Below are positions 1 to 8,901 of a stretch of DNA of 49,383 nt, piece after piece. This DNA is from Oscillospiraceae bacterium (GTDB lineage Bacteria; Bacillota; Clostridia; Oscillospirales; Acutalibacteraceae), in assembly GCA_902787025.1 (NCBI GenBank), contig CADAER010000004.1, forward strand, positions 1 through 49,383. Direction: 5' to 3'. How positions within the stretch are numbered: the first letter of the stretch is position 1; each line of letters begins with the position of its first letter. Position numbers and translations under genes: made by a program. The notes under the pieces were generated by a model. The model did not search any database, was not told the origin of the DNA, and was given only the letters and a program-made list of their open reading frames with translations.

Positions 1-28
1 TCATAACAAATCCCTTTGAAATTCTGAA

Positions 29-2416
29 TTACGCCGCCGCTTTTCCGCTTTTCTTTCTGCCGACTGCGGCTGCCGCGATGCCTGAAATCAACGCTCCGAA
101 AGCAAGTCCGGCACCGCCCGCGAGAGCTAAACTGCCCGCGGTGAAGGTTGAGCCGGATGTGCTCGCCGCGGAAGAGGTTTCGGTCTTAAAATAAACCATT
201 ACGGAAGGCGCGTCCTTGTTCCAGTCGTAAAGCTCGCTGTTGAGGTTGAACGCCGAGCCTGAGCCGAACATATGGATACCCGTCGTGTAGCCCGCGGGAA
301 TATCCTTTTCATCAACCTTTACAAGCAGCGATTTTGCGAGTATGGGCGCCTTTACCTCGTTTTTCTCGGCGTAGAGGGCGAGCCACTGTCTGCCGATATC
401 GCCGTTCATATCCGCGTATGTGCCGAGATTTCCGAACATTTCATCATCCGCCGTTCTGTTGCACTCGACAACCCTGTAATAAGCCGCCTGATTTTTCATA
501 ACGACTTTTTCGCCGCTCTCGTTGAACGCCGTGATGTCCGCCTCATCCACCATATAGCGCGGAATCGGTGTGAATTCAACCTTGTAGTAAGCCTTCAATT
601 CGGTATAGGTGACAATAGTCGCTATCAAGGTTAGGAAAACCATCGCGACCGTAAAGCCTATCATAAGCTTGTTACAGAAGGCGGATTTAGCCATAAACAC
701 CTTTTCCTCGTTCGCATACTGCTCATACATTTTCATATCGCTCGAGTGAAGACCCGTGTAACCCGCAGTTTTACCTTCTTCGGTAAGCTGAAGCGTAACA
801 TCATCTATATAACTGCCGTAAAGTTTAACCATCGAGTCTTTTTTAAAGTCCATCGCTGCGCGCGCGAATTTGAGCCCTCGCGCGTTTATTCCTTTCGCCA
901 CCGCCGAGCCGACGAACGCGGCAGCCGAAACGCCGGCGAACACATAAAGTATGACGGGAGCCGCTCCGAGTGAGAATGAGTCGGGCTCCTCTGCCTGTAT
1001 CGCCGCTTTCTTGCGCAGGGCGTCGCTTGTCATCGCCACGCCGCCCTTCTGATATATTCCGCGGTCAACTCCCTTGTAAACCGACTCTTCCTCGATATCG
1101 TCAAGATTGAAGCGGTTGAAGGTTTCCTGGTCCGTCGCCGCCGAAAGAATAAGATCCTTGAGCGAAACGAAATCAAGTCCCGCGAGCTGACCTTCCGTCA
1201 TAGAAGCGACAATGGGGTAAACATCCCTGACATCAATATTCTCGTCGGAGAAGAAATCGAGCAGAGTGCCGTCGCCGTATTCGTAATATTCAAGGTAATC
1301 GCACGCCGAGGCAATGGAAGCGTTTTCTATGAGCTTCATCTGCTCGGAGGTATATTCATAATAGGTGTTGACAAGATCCTTGAAGCCTTCGGCATCGGCG
1401 TTTTCGGTGTCGAAGTTTTCCATCTCCTCTTCCATACCCTCAAAGTCAACATCATCTATGTTTTCAAGTTCTTTGACTGCTTTGTCGTAGTTCTTTATTT
1501 CCTCACGGAAAGCGTCAAGCTTGTCGAGAATTTTATTCGCGTCGTTCTGATAAAGCCTGTCAAGCTCCTTCTCCGCGTCGGAGGGAAGCATATCCATCAT
1601 ATCAACCATATCGTCATATGTGATTTCAACAAAACGGTCAAGCCAGTTGTCATCGTTCGTGTCCGTGCCCCTTGCGATAAGGCTTTCTATCGCGATGGCG
1701 GTCATACCGTTTGACTGAGCGAGTATCGTGACTATGTCGGCGTGTTTTTTCTTTTCCGAGTCCGAAAGCTTTGCGTAAGCCTTGTCGCTCTCTTTGAGAA
1801 TGTCGGTCTTTTCCTTTTCCTCATTTGAAAGAGCGTTGTATGCCTTTAAGCCCATTTCGTATTTCGTCTCGTTTAAGAGCAGATCGCCGAGCCCCGCTCC
1901 GCCGCAGTCGTCATCCGTAAACTTGTTGAGCGCAAGACGGATGTATTTCGCTCTGTATTTGTTGAGCGCTACTACCCCGCGCACATTTTCCCTGTATTCG
2001 TTGACAGCCGCCATAAAACTGTCGACGAACGGGATTATCTGACTCTTCATATTCGTTTCCATCAGATAATCGTAATCCTCGACGGAGTATCCGCCTTTCA
2101 TATTCATAAGAGCGAGGTCGGTTATCGCTTCGCTCTTTTTTGTCGTGGTTTTGTAGCCGAGATAAACTACCTTGTCGCCCTTTGAGCCCCATCCGCCGCC
2201 TGCGTCGTCATTGAGGTCAACAGGGTTGCCTTCGTCATCAGACAGGATTTTATAGCCCGCGAGAGCGGCCTCGGCGTCTTCTTCGTCTTCGCCCATTCCG
2301 ATTTTAACCTCACTTATGTATTCGGGCAGAGCGTCCGCGAAAACCTGCGCGGGCATAACCGCCGCGGTAAGCAGCGCAAGTATTATCGCTGTGAATATAA
2401 CCGTAAACTTTTTCAT
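29..2416 (-). CDS. Exported multi-pass membrane protein, third of three tandem paralogs
   Basis: No function is recognised. The 795-residue product starts with a signal peptide (KKFTVIFTAIILALLTAAVM, then PAQVFA-D). A beta-rich module follows (residues about 30-110; key pieces VYLGYKTT and AITDLALMNMKGGYS), then a long acidic helical region. Two membrane segments lie near residues 490-515 and 585-610. A second beta-rich domain (VEFTPIPRYMV, PAGYTTGIHMFG, FNLN, VMVYFK) is followed by a glycine/alanine C-terminal membrane segment and a basic GRKKSGK tail. After signal cleavage the expected topology puts both beta-rich ends outside the cell. The ATG at 2416 is chosen because AGGAGG sits 9 bases upstream; a TTG at 2422 is too close to it. 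It follows its paralog by 25 bases, so they probably form one operon. Relative to its two sisters it is the most diverged: it lacks the NQGSGA stretch and the CADMNGC cysteines. Confidence 0.85.
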   Translation of the reverse strand: MKKFTVIFTAIILALLTAAVMPAQVFADALPEYISEVKIGMGEDEEDAEAALAGYKILSDDEGNPVDLNDDAGGGWGSKGDKVVYLGYKTTTKKSEAITDLALMNMKGGYSVEDYDYLMETNMKSQIIPFVDSFMAAVNEYRENVRGVVALNKYRAKYIRLALNKFTDDDCGGAGLGDLLLNETKYEMGLKAYNALSNEEKEKTDILKESDKAYAKLSDSEKKKHADIVTILAQSNGMTAIAIESLIARGTDTNDDNWLDRFVEITYDDMVDMMDMLPSDAEKELDRLYQNDANKILDKLDAFREEIKNYDKAVKELENIDDVDFEGMEEEMENFDTENADAEGFKDLVNTYYEYTSEQMKLIENASIASACDYLEYYEYGDGTLLDFFSDENIDVRDVYPIVASMTEGQLAGLDFVSLKDLILSAATDQETFNRFNLDDIEEESVYKGVDRGIYQKGGVAMTSDALRKKAAIQAEEPDSFSLGAAPVILYVFAGVSAAAFVGSAVAKGINARGLKFARAAMDFKKDSMVKLYGSYIDDVTLQLTEEGKTAGYTGLHSSDMKMYEQYANEEKVFMAKSAFCNKLMIGFTVAMVFLTLIATIVTYTELKAYYKVEFTPIPRYMVDEADITAFNESGEKVVMKNQAAYYRVVECNRTADDEMFGNLGTYADMNGDIGRQWLALYAEKNEVKAPILAKSLLVKVDEKDIPAGYTTGIHMFGSGSAFNLNSELYDWNKDAPSVMVYFKTETSSAASTSGSTFTAGSLALAGGAGLAFGALISGIAAAAVGRKKSGKAAA

Positions 2417-2441
2417 AATCAACAGCCTCCTGCTATTTATG

Positions 2442-4898
2442 TCAAGCCGCCTTTTTGCTCTTTTTCTTATCCGCAGCCGTTACGGCAATGCCGGAAATCA
2501 ATGCTCCCAGCGCAAGTCCGCCGACACCCGCGAGGGCGACTGTGCCGCCAGTAAAGTTCGAGCCCGCCGCGCTTGCGGAGGAGGATGTCGAGGTGTCAGA
2601 CTTGTAATAAACAAACACACTCTTAGCGCCGCTGTTCCAGCAGTAGCGTTCGCTGTTGAGATTGAACGCGCTGTCTTCCCCGAACATATGGATGCCCGTT
2701 GTGTAGCCCGCGGGAATGCTCTTGATGCCGACAACAACCTTAAGCGATGAAGCGAGTATCGGCGAAACCGTGTCGCTCTTCTGTGCGTAAAGCGCGAGCC
2801 ACTGCGGATTGACGCAGCCGTTCATATCCGCGCAGGTGCCTATGTCGTCAAAGTAGCTGTCGCCTTTCTTGCGGTTGCACTCAACCGCTTTGTAGTATGC
2901 GCTCTGATTCTTTATGACAATCTTTTCGTTTTTATCGTTATAAACAACAATATCTTTCTCATCAACCATATAGTGGGGAATCGGAGTGAAGTCAACCTTG
3001 TAGTAATCTTTCATCGCTTTATAGTCAAGGTAGAGAAGAGTCGCGGAAATGGCAACCATAACAACGGTGAATATCGCCGTTCCTATCATCATACTCTTGC
3101 AATTGGCGCTGCGCTGCGCCATTCTCGCCTCGAATTCAATGTCGGTTGCCTGTTCCAGTTCCGTTTTGGCATTCAAAATCGCCTGCTCGTGTTTTTCAAT
3201 CAACGGCTGGAATCTCGTCGCGGCTTCGGCGGAGCTTCCTCCCGCAAGAGAGTCCGACGCCGAAACCATTCTGTTAAGTCCGATTATGCCTTTGACATTG
3301 TTATAAATCGTCGTGTTGATTTCTTCGATTACCGCGTTATAATCGGCAAGACTTTTGAGAATCATATTGCGGGCGGTGTATGACGCCGCAAACGCAAATC
3401 CGCCCAGAAGGGCAAATCCCGCGGCAAGGCCGCCGAATATCGCAAGAGAAATGTTCTTGTCGGGAATATCCACGTCTTTTACATCCGAACGCAGCGCGTC
3501 GCTTGTCAGCGCGACTCCGCCCTTCTGATAAAGCTCGCGGTTGACTCCGAGATAAATCGAGGCAGGCTCAAGCTCGTCAAGTTTTGCGTTTTTATATCCC
3601 TGCTCGTCCGTTATGCCCAGAAGGACCATATCCTCAAGCGTTACAAATTCCAGACCCGAGCGCTGACCTTCCGAGAGAGAGGCGACAAGAGGGTAAATAA
3701 TTGTCATATCGTCCCTGACGGTCTCGTAATCCTGAGTGAAGTAATCAAGCATTGTTCCGTCTTCGTAATCTGTCGCTTCAAGATATTTATGAACGAGAAT
3801 GTCGTTCTCGCAGTTGGCGATAATTTCCGAGTGCTTTCTGATTTTTTCAACCGCAAGAGCGTATGCCTCGATTTCTTCATCCGTGGCGGTTTCAAAATCA
3901 TAGTTATCAACAATTTCGTTTTCCGCGGAAAGGTCTTTGGCGGTTTCTTCTTCAAGCGTCTTGACTGCCTCGTCGTAATTGTCGAGCAGCTTTTTGAATT
4001 CCTCCCACATTCCGAGAATCTCTCTCGCGTCGTCGTCAAACATCTTCGCGAGCTCCGTATCAGCGTCGGAGGGCGCAAGACCGGTTTCATCAACCAGATT
4101 CTCATAGGTCAATCCTGCGAAACGGTCAAACCAGGTGTCTTCATTTGTATCTGCCGCGCGGGTGACAAGACCCTCCATAAGCAGCGTCGCCTGACCGTTG
4201 GACTGCGCGATAATCGTCAGGATGTCGGCGTGACTGTTCTTTTCGCTTTCGGGAAGGGAATCGCGCACCTTATTATTTACATCGTAAAGACTTGTTTTCT
4301 CTTTTTCTTTTTCCGACAGAGCGTCGTATTCCGGCTTTGCCATTTCATAAACGGTTTCGTTGAGGAGCAGGTCGCCGAGTCCCGCTCCGCCGCAGTCGTC
4401 ATCCGTCAGCTTGTTGAGAGCGTCGTGAACATACTGCGCCCTTTTCTGATTCAGCGCGACCGCAGATGCGTAGTTTTCACGGTATTCTTCGACAGCCGCC
4501 ATAAAGCGCTCGACAAAAGGAACAATCTGCTCTTTCATCTGGTCCGCCATAAGTGCGTCATATTCCTCAACGGAATAACCGCCTTTCATATTCATAAGAG
4601 CGAGGTCCGTTATCGCTTCGCTTCTTTTGGTCGTGGTCTTGTAACCGAGATAAACCTTTTTGTTGCCCTTCGCGCCTACCCCCGTGGCTCCCGAGCCCTG
4701 GTTCAGGTCAACGGGATTGCCTTTGTCATCCGAAAGAATTGTAAATCCCTCCGCCGCGGCATCTGCGTAACTGCCCTGATAAACTTTAACTTCACTTATG
4801 TATTCGGGCAGAGCGTCCGCGAACACCTGCGCGGGCATAACCGCCGCCGTAAGCAGCGAAAGTATTATTGCAGTTATGATAACAGTGGTTTTCTTCAT
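2442..4898 (-). CDS. Exported multi-pass membrane protein, second of three tandem paralogs
   Basis: Middle member of the family, 818 residues from the chosen ATG at 4898; function unknown. Architecture matches its neighbours: signal peptide ending PAQVFA-D, N-terminal beta module (YISEVKVYQGSY, VDLNQGSGA, KVYLGYKTTT), acidic helical ectodomain, a membrane segment (LAIFGGLAAGFALLGGFAFA), a predicted cytoplasmic helical stretch of about 90 residues that is longer than in the sisters, a second membrane segment (MIGTAIFTVVMVAISATLLY), a C-terminal beta domain with CADMNGCVNPQWLALY and PAGYTTGIHMFG, and a final membrane helix with a KKKSKK tail. An in-frame ATG at 4928 lies directly after the stop codon of the upstream gene, but the internal ATG begins the hydrophobic signal sequence and has GGGAG 10 bases upstream. 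Gene order suggests co-transcription and translational coupling from the promoter at 7284-7313. Confidence 0.86.
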   Translation of the reverse strand: MKKTTVIITAIILSLLTAAVMPAQVFADALPEYISEVKVYQGSYADAAAEGFTILSDDKGNPVDLNQGSGATGVGAKGNKKVYLGYKTTTKRSEAITDLALMNMKGGYSVEEYDALMADQMKEQIVPFVERFMAAVEEYRENYASAVALNQKRAQYVHDALNKLTDDDCGGAGLGDLLLNETVYEMAKPEYDALSEKEKEKTSLYDVNNKVRDSLPESEKNSHADILTIIAQSNGQATLLMEGLVTRAADTNEDTWFDRFAGLTYENLVDETGLAPSDADTELAKMFDDDAREILGMWEEFKKLLDNYDEAVKTLEEETAKDLSAENEIVDNYDFETATDEEIEAYALAVEKIRKHSEIIANCENDILVHKYLEATDYEDGTMLDYFTQDYETVRDDMTIIYPLVASLSEGQRSGLEFVTLEDMVLLGITDEQGYKNAKLDELEPASIYLGVNRELYQKGGVALTSDALRSDVKDVDIPDKNISLAIFGGLAAGFALLGGFAFAASYTARNMILKSLADYNAVIEEINTTIYNNVKGIIGLNRMVSASDSLAGGSSAEAATRFQPLIEKHEQAILNAKTELEQATDIEFEARMAQRSANCKSMMIGTAIFTVVMVAISATLLYLDYKAMKDYYKVDFTPIPHYMVDEKDIVVYNDKNEKIVIKNQSAYYKAVECNRKKGDSYFDDIGTCADMNGCVNPQWLALYAQKSDTVSPILASSLKVVVGIKSIPAGYTTGIHMFGEDSAFNLNSERYCWNSGAKSVFVYYKSDTSTSSSASAAGSNFTGGTVALAGVGGLALGALISGIAVTAADKKKSKKAA

Positions 4899-4928
4899 TG
4901 TTATTGTACTCCCTGTTGTTTTATACAT

Positions 4929-7247
4929 TTAAGCGGCAGCAGTTTTCTTCTTTTTGCCCGCCGCGGATACGGCGAGAGCGGAAATCAGCGCTCCCGCAAC
5001 AACTCCCGCGCCGCCCGTGAGAGCAAGCGCGCCCGCCGAGAAAGTTGAGCCCGCGGCGCTTGATGACGAAGCAGCCGCCGTGTCAACCTTGAAATATACA
5101 AACACGCTCTTCGCGCTCTTGTTCCAGCAGTAAAGCTCGTTGTTGAGGTTAAACGCCGCGCCGTTGCCGAACATGTGAATACCCGTTGTATAACCCGCGG
5201 GAATGTCCTTGCTGCCGACAACAACTTTGAGCGATGAGGCGAGTATCGGCGCAGAGGCGTCGCTCTTCTGTGCGTAGAGCGCAAGCCATTGAGGATTGAC
5301 ACAGCCGTTCATATCCGCGCACGTGCCGATTTTGTCAAAATACTCGTCGCCGCTTTTACGGTTGCACTCAACAACCTTGTAGTAAGCGGTCTGATTTTTG
5401 ATAACAATCTTCTCGTTTTTCTCGTTATATACAACAATATCTTTTTCATCAATCATATAGTGTGGAACAGGCGTAAACTCGACTTTGTAGTGATTAACCA
5501 GATCCCTGTATGCGAGATAGGTTGTTACCAGCGAGATAACTACGACCGCAACGCTGAATCCGATTGACAGATACTTGCACATTGAGGAATTTGCCCTGTA
5601 AACTTCATCCATAAAATTAGTCGGGTTTTCCACACTGACTTTGAAATCCGACCATCTCTTCGCGCCGGATGTAACCGCATCCACGACGCCCTGCGCCATG
5701 TTCGAATACACTTTGCTCGCGATGCCGAAAGAAACGGCTGTAAGCAGGCAGACGGAGGCGACTACCATGGCCGCTATGGTCCATCCGCTGAGGGAGAAAC
5801 TTTCCTCATTCATTTTCTTGGCGGCATCCTTCCGCAACGCGTCGCTTGTAAGCGCTACGCCGCCTTTCTGATAAATGCCGCGGTCAACGCCGTCATAAAC
5901 CGAGAGTGCCTCAAGCTCGTCAAGAGCCGGATCCTTGTAAATCTCAGGGTCGGACGCCGCGATAAGAATCATCTCTTCAAGGCTGACAAATTCAAGTCCC
6001 GCTCTCTGCCCTTCTGAAAGAACAGCGACAATGGGATATAACGCCGTGATATCATCGCCGAACTCCTTTTCGTCGGTAAGGAAGAAATCAAGAAGAGCGC
6101 CTTCGCCGTATTCGTAACCGCTGAGAATATCGTGAATATATATAACCTTCAGCGCCTTTATGTAACGGTTGACGTTCTCAGCGGCTTTGTTGTATGCTTT
6201 TGTCGCTTCGGCGATTTCTTCCCGGGAGGCGTCCTCACCGAGACCGCTGAGATAATCCAGCTTCTCTGTTGCTTCTTTCAGTTCGTTTTCATCAAAGTTG
6301 TCGGCTGTTTCTTTGTAAAAATCGTATTCTTCAAGTTCTTCGCGGAGACTGCCCCACATTTTCAGTATTTTTCTCGCGTCGTCGTCATACATTTTCGCAA
6401 GTTCAAATTTCGCGTCGGTGGGAAGCATATCCACGGAATCTTCGAGGTCGTCATAGGTTACGCCCGCAAAACGGTCAAGCCAGGTGTCATCGCCTGTGTC
6501 TGCGGCTCTCGTTATGAGGTTTTCCATCAAAAGAGTCGCTTTGCCGTTTGACTGCGCGATAATTGTCAGAATGTCGGCGTGCTTGTTCTTTTCGCTTTCG
6601 GGAAGAGAATCGCGCACCTGAATATTGACATTATAAAGACTTGTTTTCTCTTTTTCTTTATCCGAAAGAGCGTCGAACTTCGGTTTCGCCATTTCGTAAA
6701 CCGTTTCGTTGAGAAGCAGGTCTCCGAGTCCCGCTCCGCCGCAATCGTCATCCGTCATTTTGTTGAGGATGTCGTGAATATACACGGCGCGCTGTCTGTT
6801 TTCGTCGTTTTCAGAATTGTAGTTTTCCCTGTATTCGTTGATTGCCGCAAGAAAACCGTCAACGAGCGGAACAATCTGGCTTTTCATCTGACCTGCCATA
6901 AGCACATCATATTCCTCGACGGAATAGCCGCCCTTCATATTCATAACGGCCAGGTCCGTTATCGCGTTCTTGCTGTCGGTTGTGGTCTTGTAGCCGAGAA
7001 AAACTTTCTTGTTGCCCTTCGCTCCCAGTCCGGTAGCGCCCGAGCCCTGGTTAATGTCAACAGGATTGCCTTTTTCATCCGAGAGGATTTTAAAGCCCTC
7101 CGCCGCAGCATCGGTATAACTGCCCTGATAAACTTTAACCTCGCTTATGTATTCGGGAAGAGAGCCCGCGAAAACCTGCGCGGGCATAACCGCCGCAGTA
7201 AGCAGCGCCATAATAAAAGCGGTAAAAACAAGAACTGATTTTTTCAA
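4929..7247 (-). CDS. Exported multi-pass membrane protein, first of three tandem paralogs (TTG start)
   Basis: Promoter-proximal member of the triplet, 772 residues, function unknown. An upstream ATG at 7265 would add six residues, but those codons are the ribosome site itself (GGAGGTG). The better start is the TTG at 7247, seven bases downstream, which begins LKKSVLVFTAFIMALLTAAVM, the signal peptide shared by the family. Domains in order: N-terminal beta module (residues about 30-105), acidic helical region with coiled-coil-like stretches near 300-370, membrane segment (WTIAAMVVASVCLLTAVSFG), short loop, membrane segment (LSIGFSVAVVVISLVTTYLA), C-terminal beta domain (PAGYTTGIHMFG, AAFNLNNELYCWN, SVFVYFK), Ser/Ala linker and C-terminal membrane helix with a GKKKK tail. 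The MTDDDCGGAGLGDLLLNETVYEMA segment is almost identical in all three copies, so it may carry a key role. Confidence 0.87.
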   Translation of the reverse strand: MKKSVLVFTAFIMALLTAAVMPAQVFAGSLPEYISEVKVYQGSYTDAAAEGFKILSDEKGNPVDINQGSGATGLGAKGNKKVFLGYKTTTDSKNAITDLAVMNMKGGYSVEEYDVLMAGQMKSQIVPLVDGFLAAINEYRENYNSENDENRQRAVYIHDILNKMTDDDCGGAGLGDLLLNETVYEMAKPKFDALSDKEKEKTSLYNVNIQVRDSLPESEKNKHADILTIIAQSNGKATLLMENLITRAADTGDDTWLDRFAGVTYDDLEDSVDMLPTDAKFELAKMYDDDARKILKMWGSLREELEEYDFYKETADNFDENELKEATEKLDYLSGLGEDASREEIAEATKAYNKAAENVNRYIKALKVIYIHDILSGYEYGEGALLDFFLTDEKEFGDDITALYPIVAVLSEGQRAGLEFVSLEEMILIAASDPEIYKDPALDELEALSVYDGVDRGIYQKGGVALTSDALRKDAAKKMNEESFSLSGWTIAAMVVASVCLLTAVSFGIASKVYSNMAQGVVDAVTSGAKRWSDFKVSVENPTNFMDEVYRANSSMCKYLSIGFSVAVVVISLVTTYLAYRDLVNHYKVEFTPVPHYMIDEKDIVVYNEKNEKIVIKNQTAYYKVVECNRKSGDEYFDKIGTCADMNGCVNPQWLALYAQKSDASAPILASSLKVVVGSKDIPAGYTTGIHMFGNGAAFNLNNELYCWNKSAKSVFVYFKVDTAAASSSSAAGSTFSAGALALTGGAGVVAGALISALAVSAAGKKKKTAAA

Positions 7248-7283
7248 TGGAAACACCTCCGTCATTTTATGGTTTTATTTTAT

Positions 7284-7313
7284 ATTATATAGGGTGACAA
7301 ATAGGTAACACAA
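7284..7313 (-). promoter_or_regulatory. Probable promoter of the triplicated membrane-protein operon
   Basis: Reading the minus strand, a perfect TATAAT (7284-7289) is preceded at 18 bases by TTGTGT (7308-7313), a weak -35. It lies 37 bases before the TTG start at 7247 and is the only good promoter upstream of the three paralogs. Confidence 0.55.
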
Positions 7314-7376
7314 AAGTTCACTTTCTAAAAAATGCAAAAAATCCCTTTTACCTTTTGCCGCCGTAATATTTTCCGG

Positions 7377-7406
7377 TTGCATATTACGCGGCACTCGTGA
7401 TATAAT
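7377..7406 (+). promoter_or_regulatory. Probable promoter of the STAS / phosphatase operon
   Basis: TTGCAT (7377-7382), an 18-base spacer and TATAAT (7401-7406) lie 41 bases before the STAS start codon. The region 7314-7376 between the two divergent promoters holds no gene. Confidence 0.6.
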
Positions 7407-7446
7407 ATTATGAATTAGAAAAAATCAGCACCGGAGGAATGATACA

Positions 7447-7746
7447 ATGCTTAACTACGAGAAAAAAACCGAAGGCTCTGTTCTTACCGTCATTCTTGAC
7501 GGCAAACTTGACACCGGCACCGCGCCCGAACTCACCGCCGCCGTCGAACCCGAAACCGATAATTTTGACAAAATCGTGCTCGATATGGAAAACCTCAAAT
7601 ACATTTCGTCCGCGGGTCTCCGCCTCCTTCTCTCCCTTCATAAAAAGATGGCATCAAAGGGCGGCTTTATTATTAAAAATGTAAACGAAACAAATATGGA
7701 AATCCTTGAATTTACGGGATTCGCAGACATTCTCAACATCGAATAA
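7447..7746 (+). CDS. STAS-domain anti-sigma-factor antagonist (SpoIIAA/RsbV family)
   Basis: A 99-residue single-domain STAS protein, the normal size for RsbV/SpoIIAA-type antagonists. In partner switching the unphosphorylated form binds the anti-sigma kinase and frees its target; kinase phosphorylation of a conserved serine switches it off, and a PP2C/SpoIIE phosphatase reactivates it. Visible hallmarks are the beta strand VLTVILDGKLDTGTAPEL, KIVLDMENLKYISSAGLRLL with the acceptor serine pair at 54-55, and the C-terminal FTGFADILNI. A clear GGAGGAAT ribosome site lies 8 bases upstream. It begins a three-gene operon whose last member contains both the phosphatase and an RsbW-like kinase domain, so its cognate partners are probably the product of that gene. 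The controlled target is not visible; no sigma factor gene is nearby. Confidence 0.93.
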   Translation: MLNYEKKTEGSVLTVILDGKLDTGTAPELTAAVEPETDNFDKIVLDMENLKYISSAGLRLLLSLHKKMASKGGFIIKNVNETNMEILEFTGFADILNIE

Positions 7747-7749
7747 TAT

Positions 7750-8901
7750 ATGAAATTTCTTGACAAATATTTCACAAAGGAGCCATGCAACAACGGGCGT
7801 CAGTTCGAAATTGACTGGTTCAAATTCGTTCTGATTTACCGCCTCGCCATCGTCCACGTGTTTGTTGAGGCGACGCCTCCCGCGAACCTGGATGTTCTCG
7901 GCATCCCGTATTATTTCGATTCCGTTGTCGGCGGAGTAATCGGCCCCACCAGATTTATGATAATGATGGGTCTGGGCCTTGCCTACACCCGCCACGGCTC
8001 TCCGAAAGAGGTCTTTATGAGAGGCGTGCGGCTGGGCGTAATCGGCGGAATACTCAATGTCTGCCGCTACCTCATTCCCTCGCTCATCGGTTACGGAATC
8101 ACGGGAGACACGGCAAAATATCTTGAGGAACTGCCCTATCTGTTTTTCGGCAACGATATTATGCAGTTCGCGGCGCTCGCCATGATGCTTATGGCTCTGC
8201 TGCTGAAACTCGGGCTCAATCCTCCGAAAATTTTCGGTGTTTCTCTCGTTCTGAGCGTAATCGGAACATTTTTCAGAAGCGTTGACCTTCACAACAGTGT
8301 TCTCAATGTCATCGCGGGTCATTTCATCGGTATTGAAACCGTATCGGGCGACCCTTATATCTACTCCGATTTCCCCGTGATTATCTGGTTCATCTTCTAC
8401 GCCTTCGGTTATCTTTTCGGTTATTATTACCGCAGGCTCAAGGATAAAAACAAGTTCTATCTCATCGTATCGCCCGTCTGCATTGTCATTTCCGTCCTGT
8501 TCTGCGTATGGGAAATCCGCGGCGGCTTCGGTATGATGATGGGCGCAGGCGACAATGTCTTCTATCATATGCATACAGGCGAGGCGATTATCTGCATTCT
8601 TGCCTGCATCGGAACAATGATGATTTTCTGGTTCATCTCGAAAATCATACCCGAAAAGCTCCGCAAGCCCGTCGAGAGCATCAGCCGCAATGTCAATCAG
8701 GTTTACTGCATCCACTGGGTGCTTGTCTGGTGGACCGTTGACCTCGCGCTTTACTGCATAAGAGGCACTTGCTATATGAAACCCGGTCCCGCTTTTCTTC
8801 TCGGTCTCGCTTTGAGTGTTGCTTCAATACTTCTCGCCGAGGTCTGGTCGAAAATCAAACAGAATCACAAAAGGAAAAGAGCCTATGAAAAAGAAGGGTA
8901 A
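7750..8901 (+). CDS. Multi-pass membrane protein of the acyltransferase / HGSNAT-like type
   Basis: A 383-residue integral membrane protein with about ten hydrophobic segments. Its opening, RQFEIDWFKFVLIYRLAIVH (residues 17-36), has the Arg...Asp...His spacing of membrane acyltransferases (acyltransferase-3 and the heparan-alpha-glucosaminide N-acetyltransferase-like group). It also has the following Arg-rich TRFMIMMGLGLAYTRHG and the late SRNVNQVYCIHWVLVWW, comparable to the conserved histidine helix near the end of those families. Such enzymes transfer acyl groups to cell-surface sugars; that role is inferred and the substrate is unknown. It starts three bases after the STAS stop codon without a recognisable ribosome site, suggesting translational coupling, and its last 17 bases overlap the next gene. 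Placement inside a partner-switching operon is unusual. Confidence 0.7.
   Translation: MKFLDKYFTKEPCNNGRQFEIDWFKFVLIYRLAIVHVFVEATPPANLDVLGIPYYFDSVVGGVIGPTRFMIMMGLGLAYTRHGSPKEVFMRGVRLGVIGGILNVCRYLIPSLIGYGITGDTAKYLEELPYLFFGNDIMQFAALAMMLMALLLKLGLNPPKIFGVSLVLSVIGTFFRSVDLHNSVLNVIAGHFIGIETVSGDPYIYSDFPVIIWFIFYAFGYLFGYYYRRLKDKNKFYLIVSPVCIVISVLFCVWEIRGGFGMMMGAGDNVFYHMHTGEAIICILACIGTMMIFWFISKIIPEKLRKPVESISRNVNQVYCIHWVLVWWTVDLALYCIRGTCYMKPGPAFLLGLALSVASILLAEVWSKIKQNHKRKRAYEKEG

Noticed and set aside
3789..5048. A 419-codon plus-strand open frame opposite the second and first paralogs
   Set aside because: It is a mirror of the real minus-strand genes, runs over their junction, and has no ribosome site or sensible composition.
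7654..8715. A 353-codon minus-strand frame opposite the acyltransferase-like gene
   Set aside because: Composition is low-complexity His/Asp/Glu-rich as expected from antisense of a membrane protein; no start signals.
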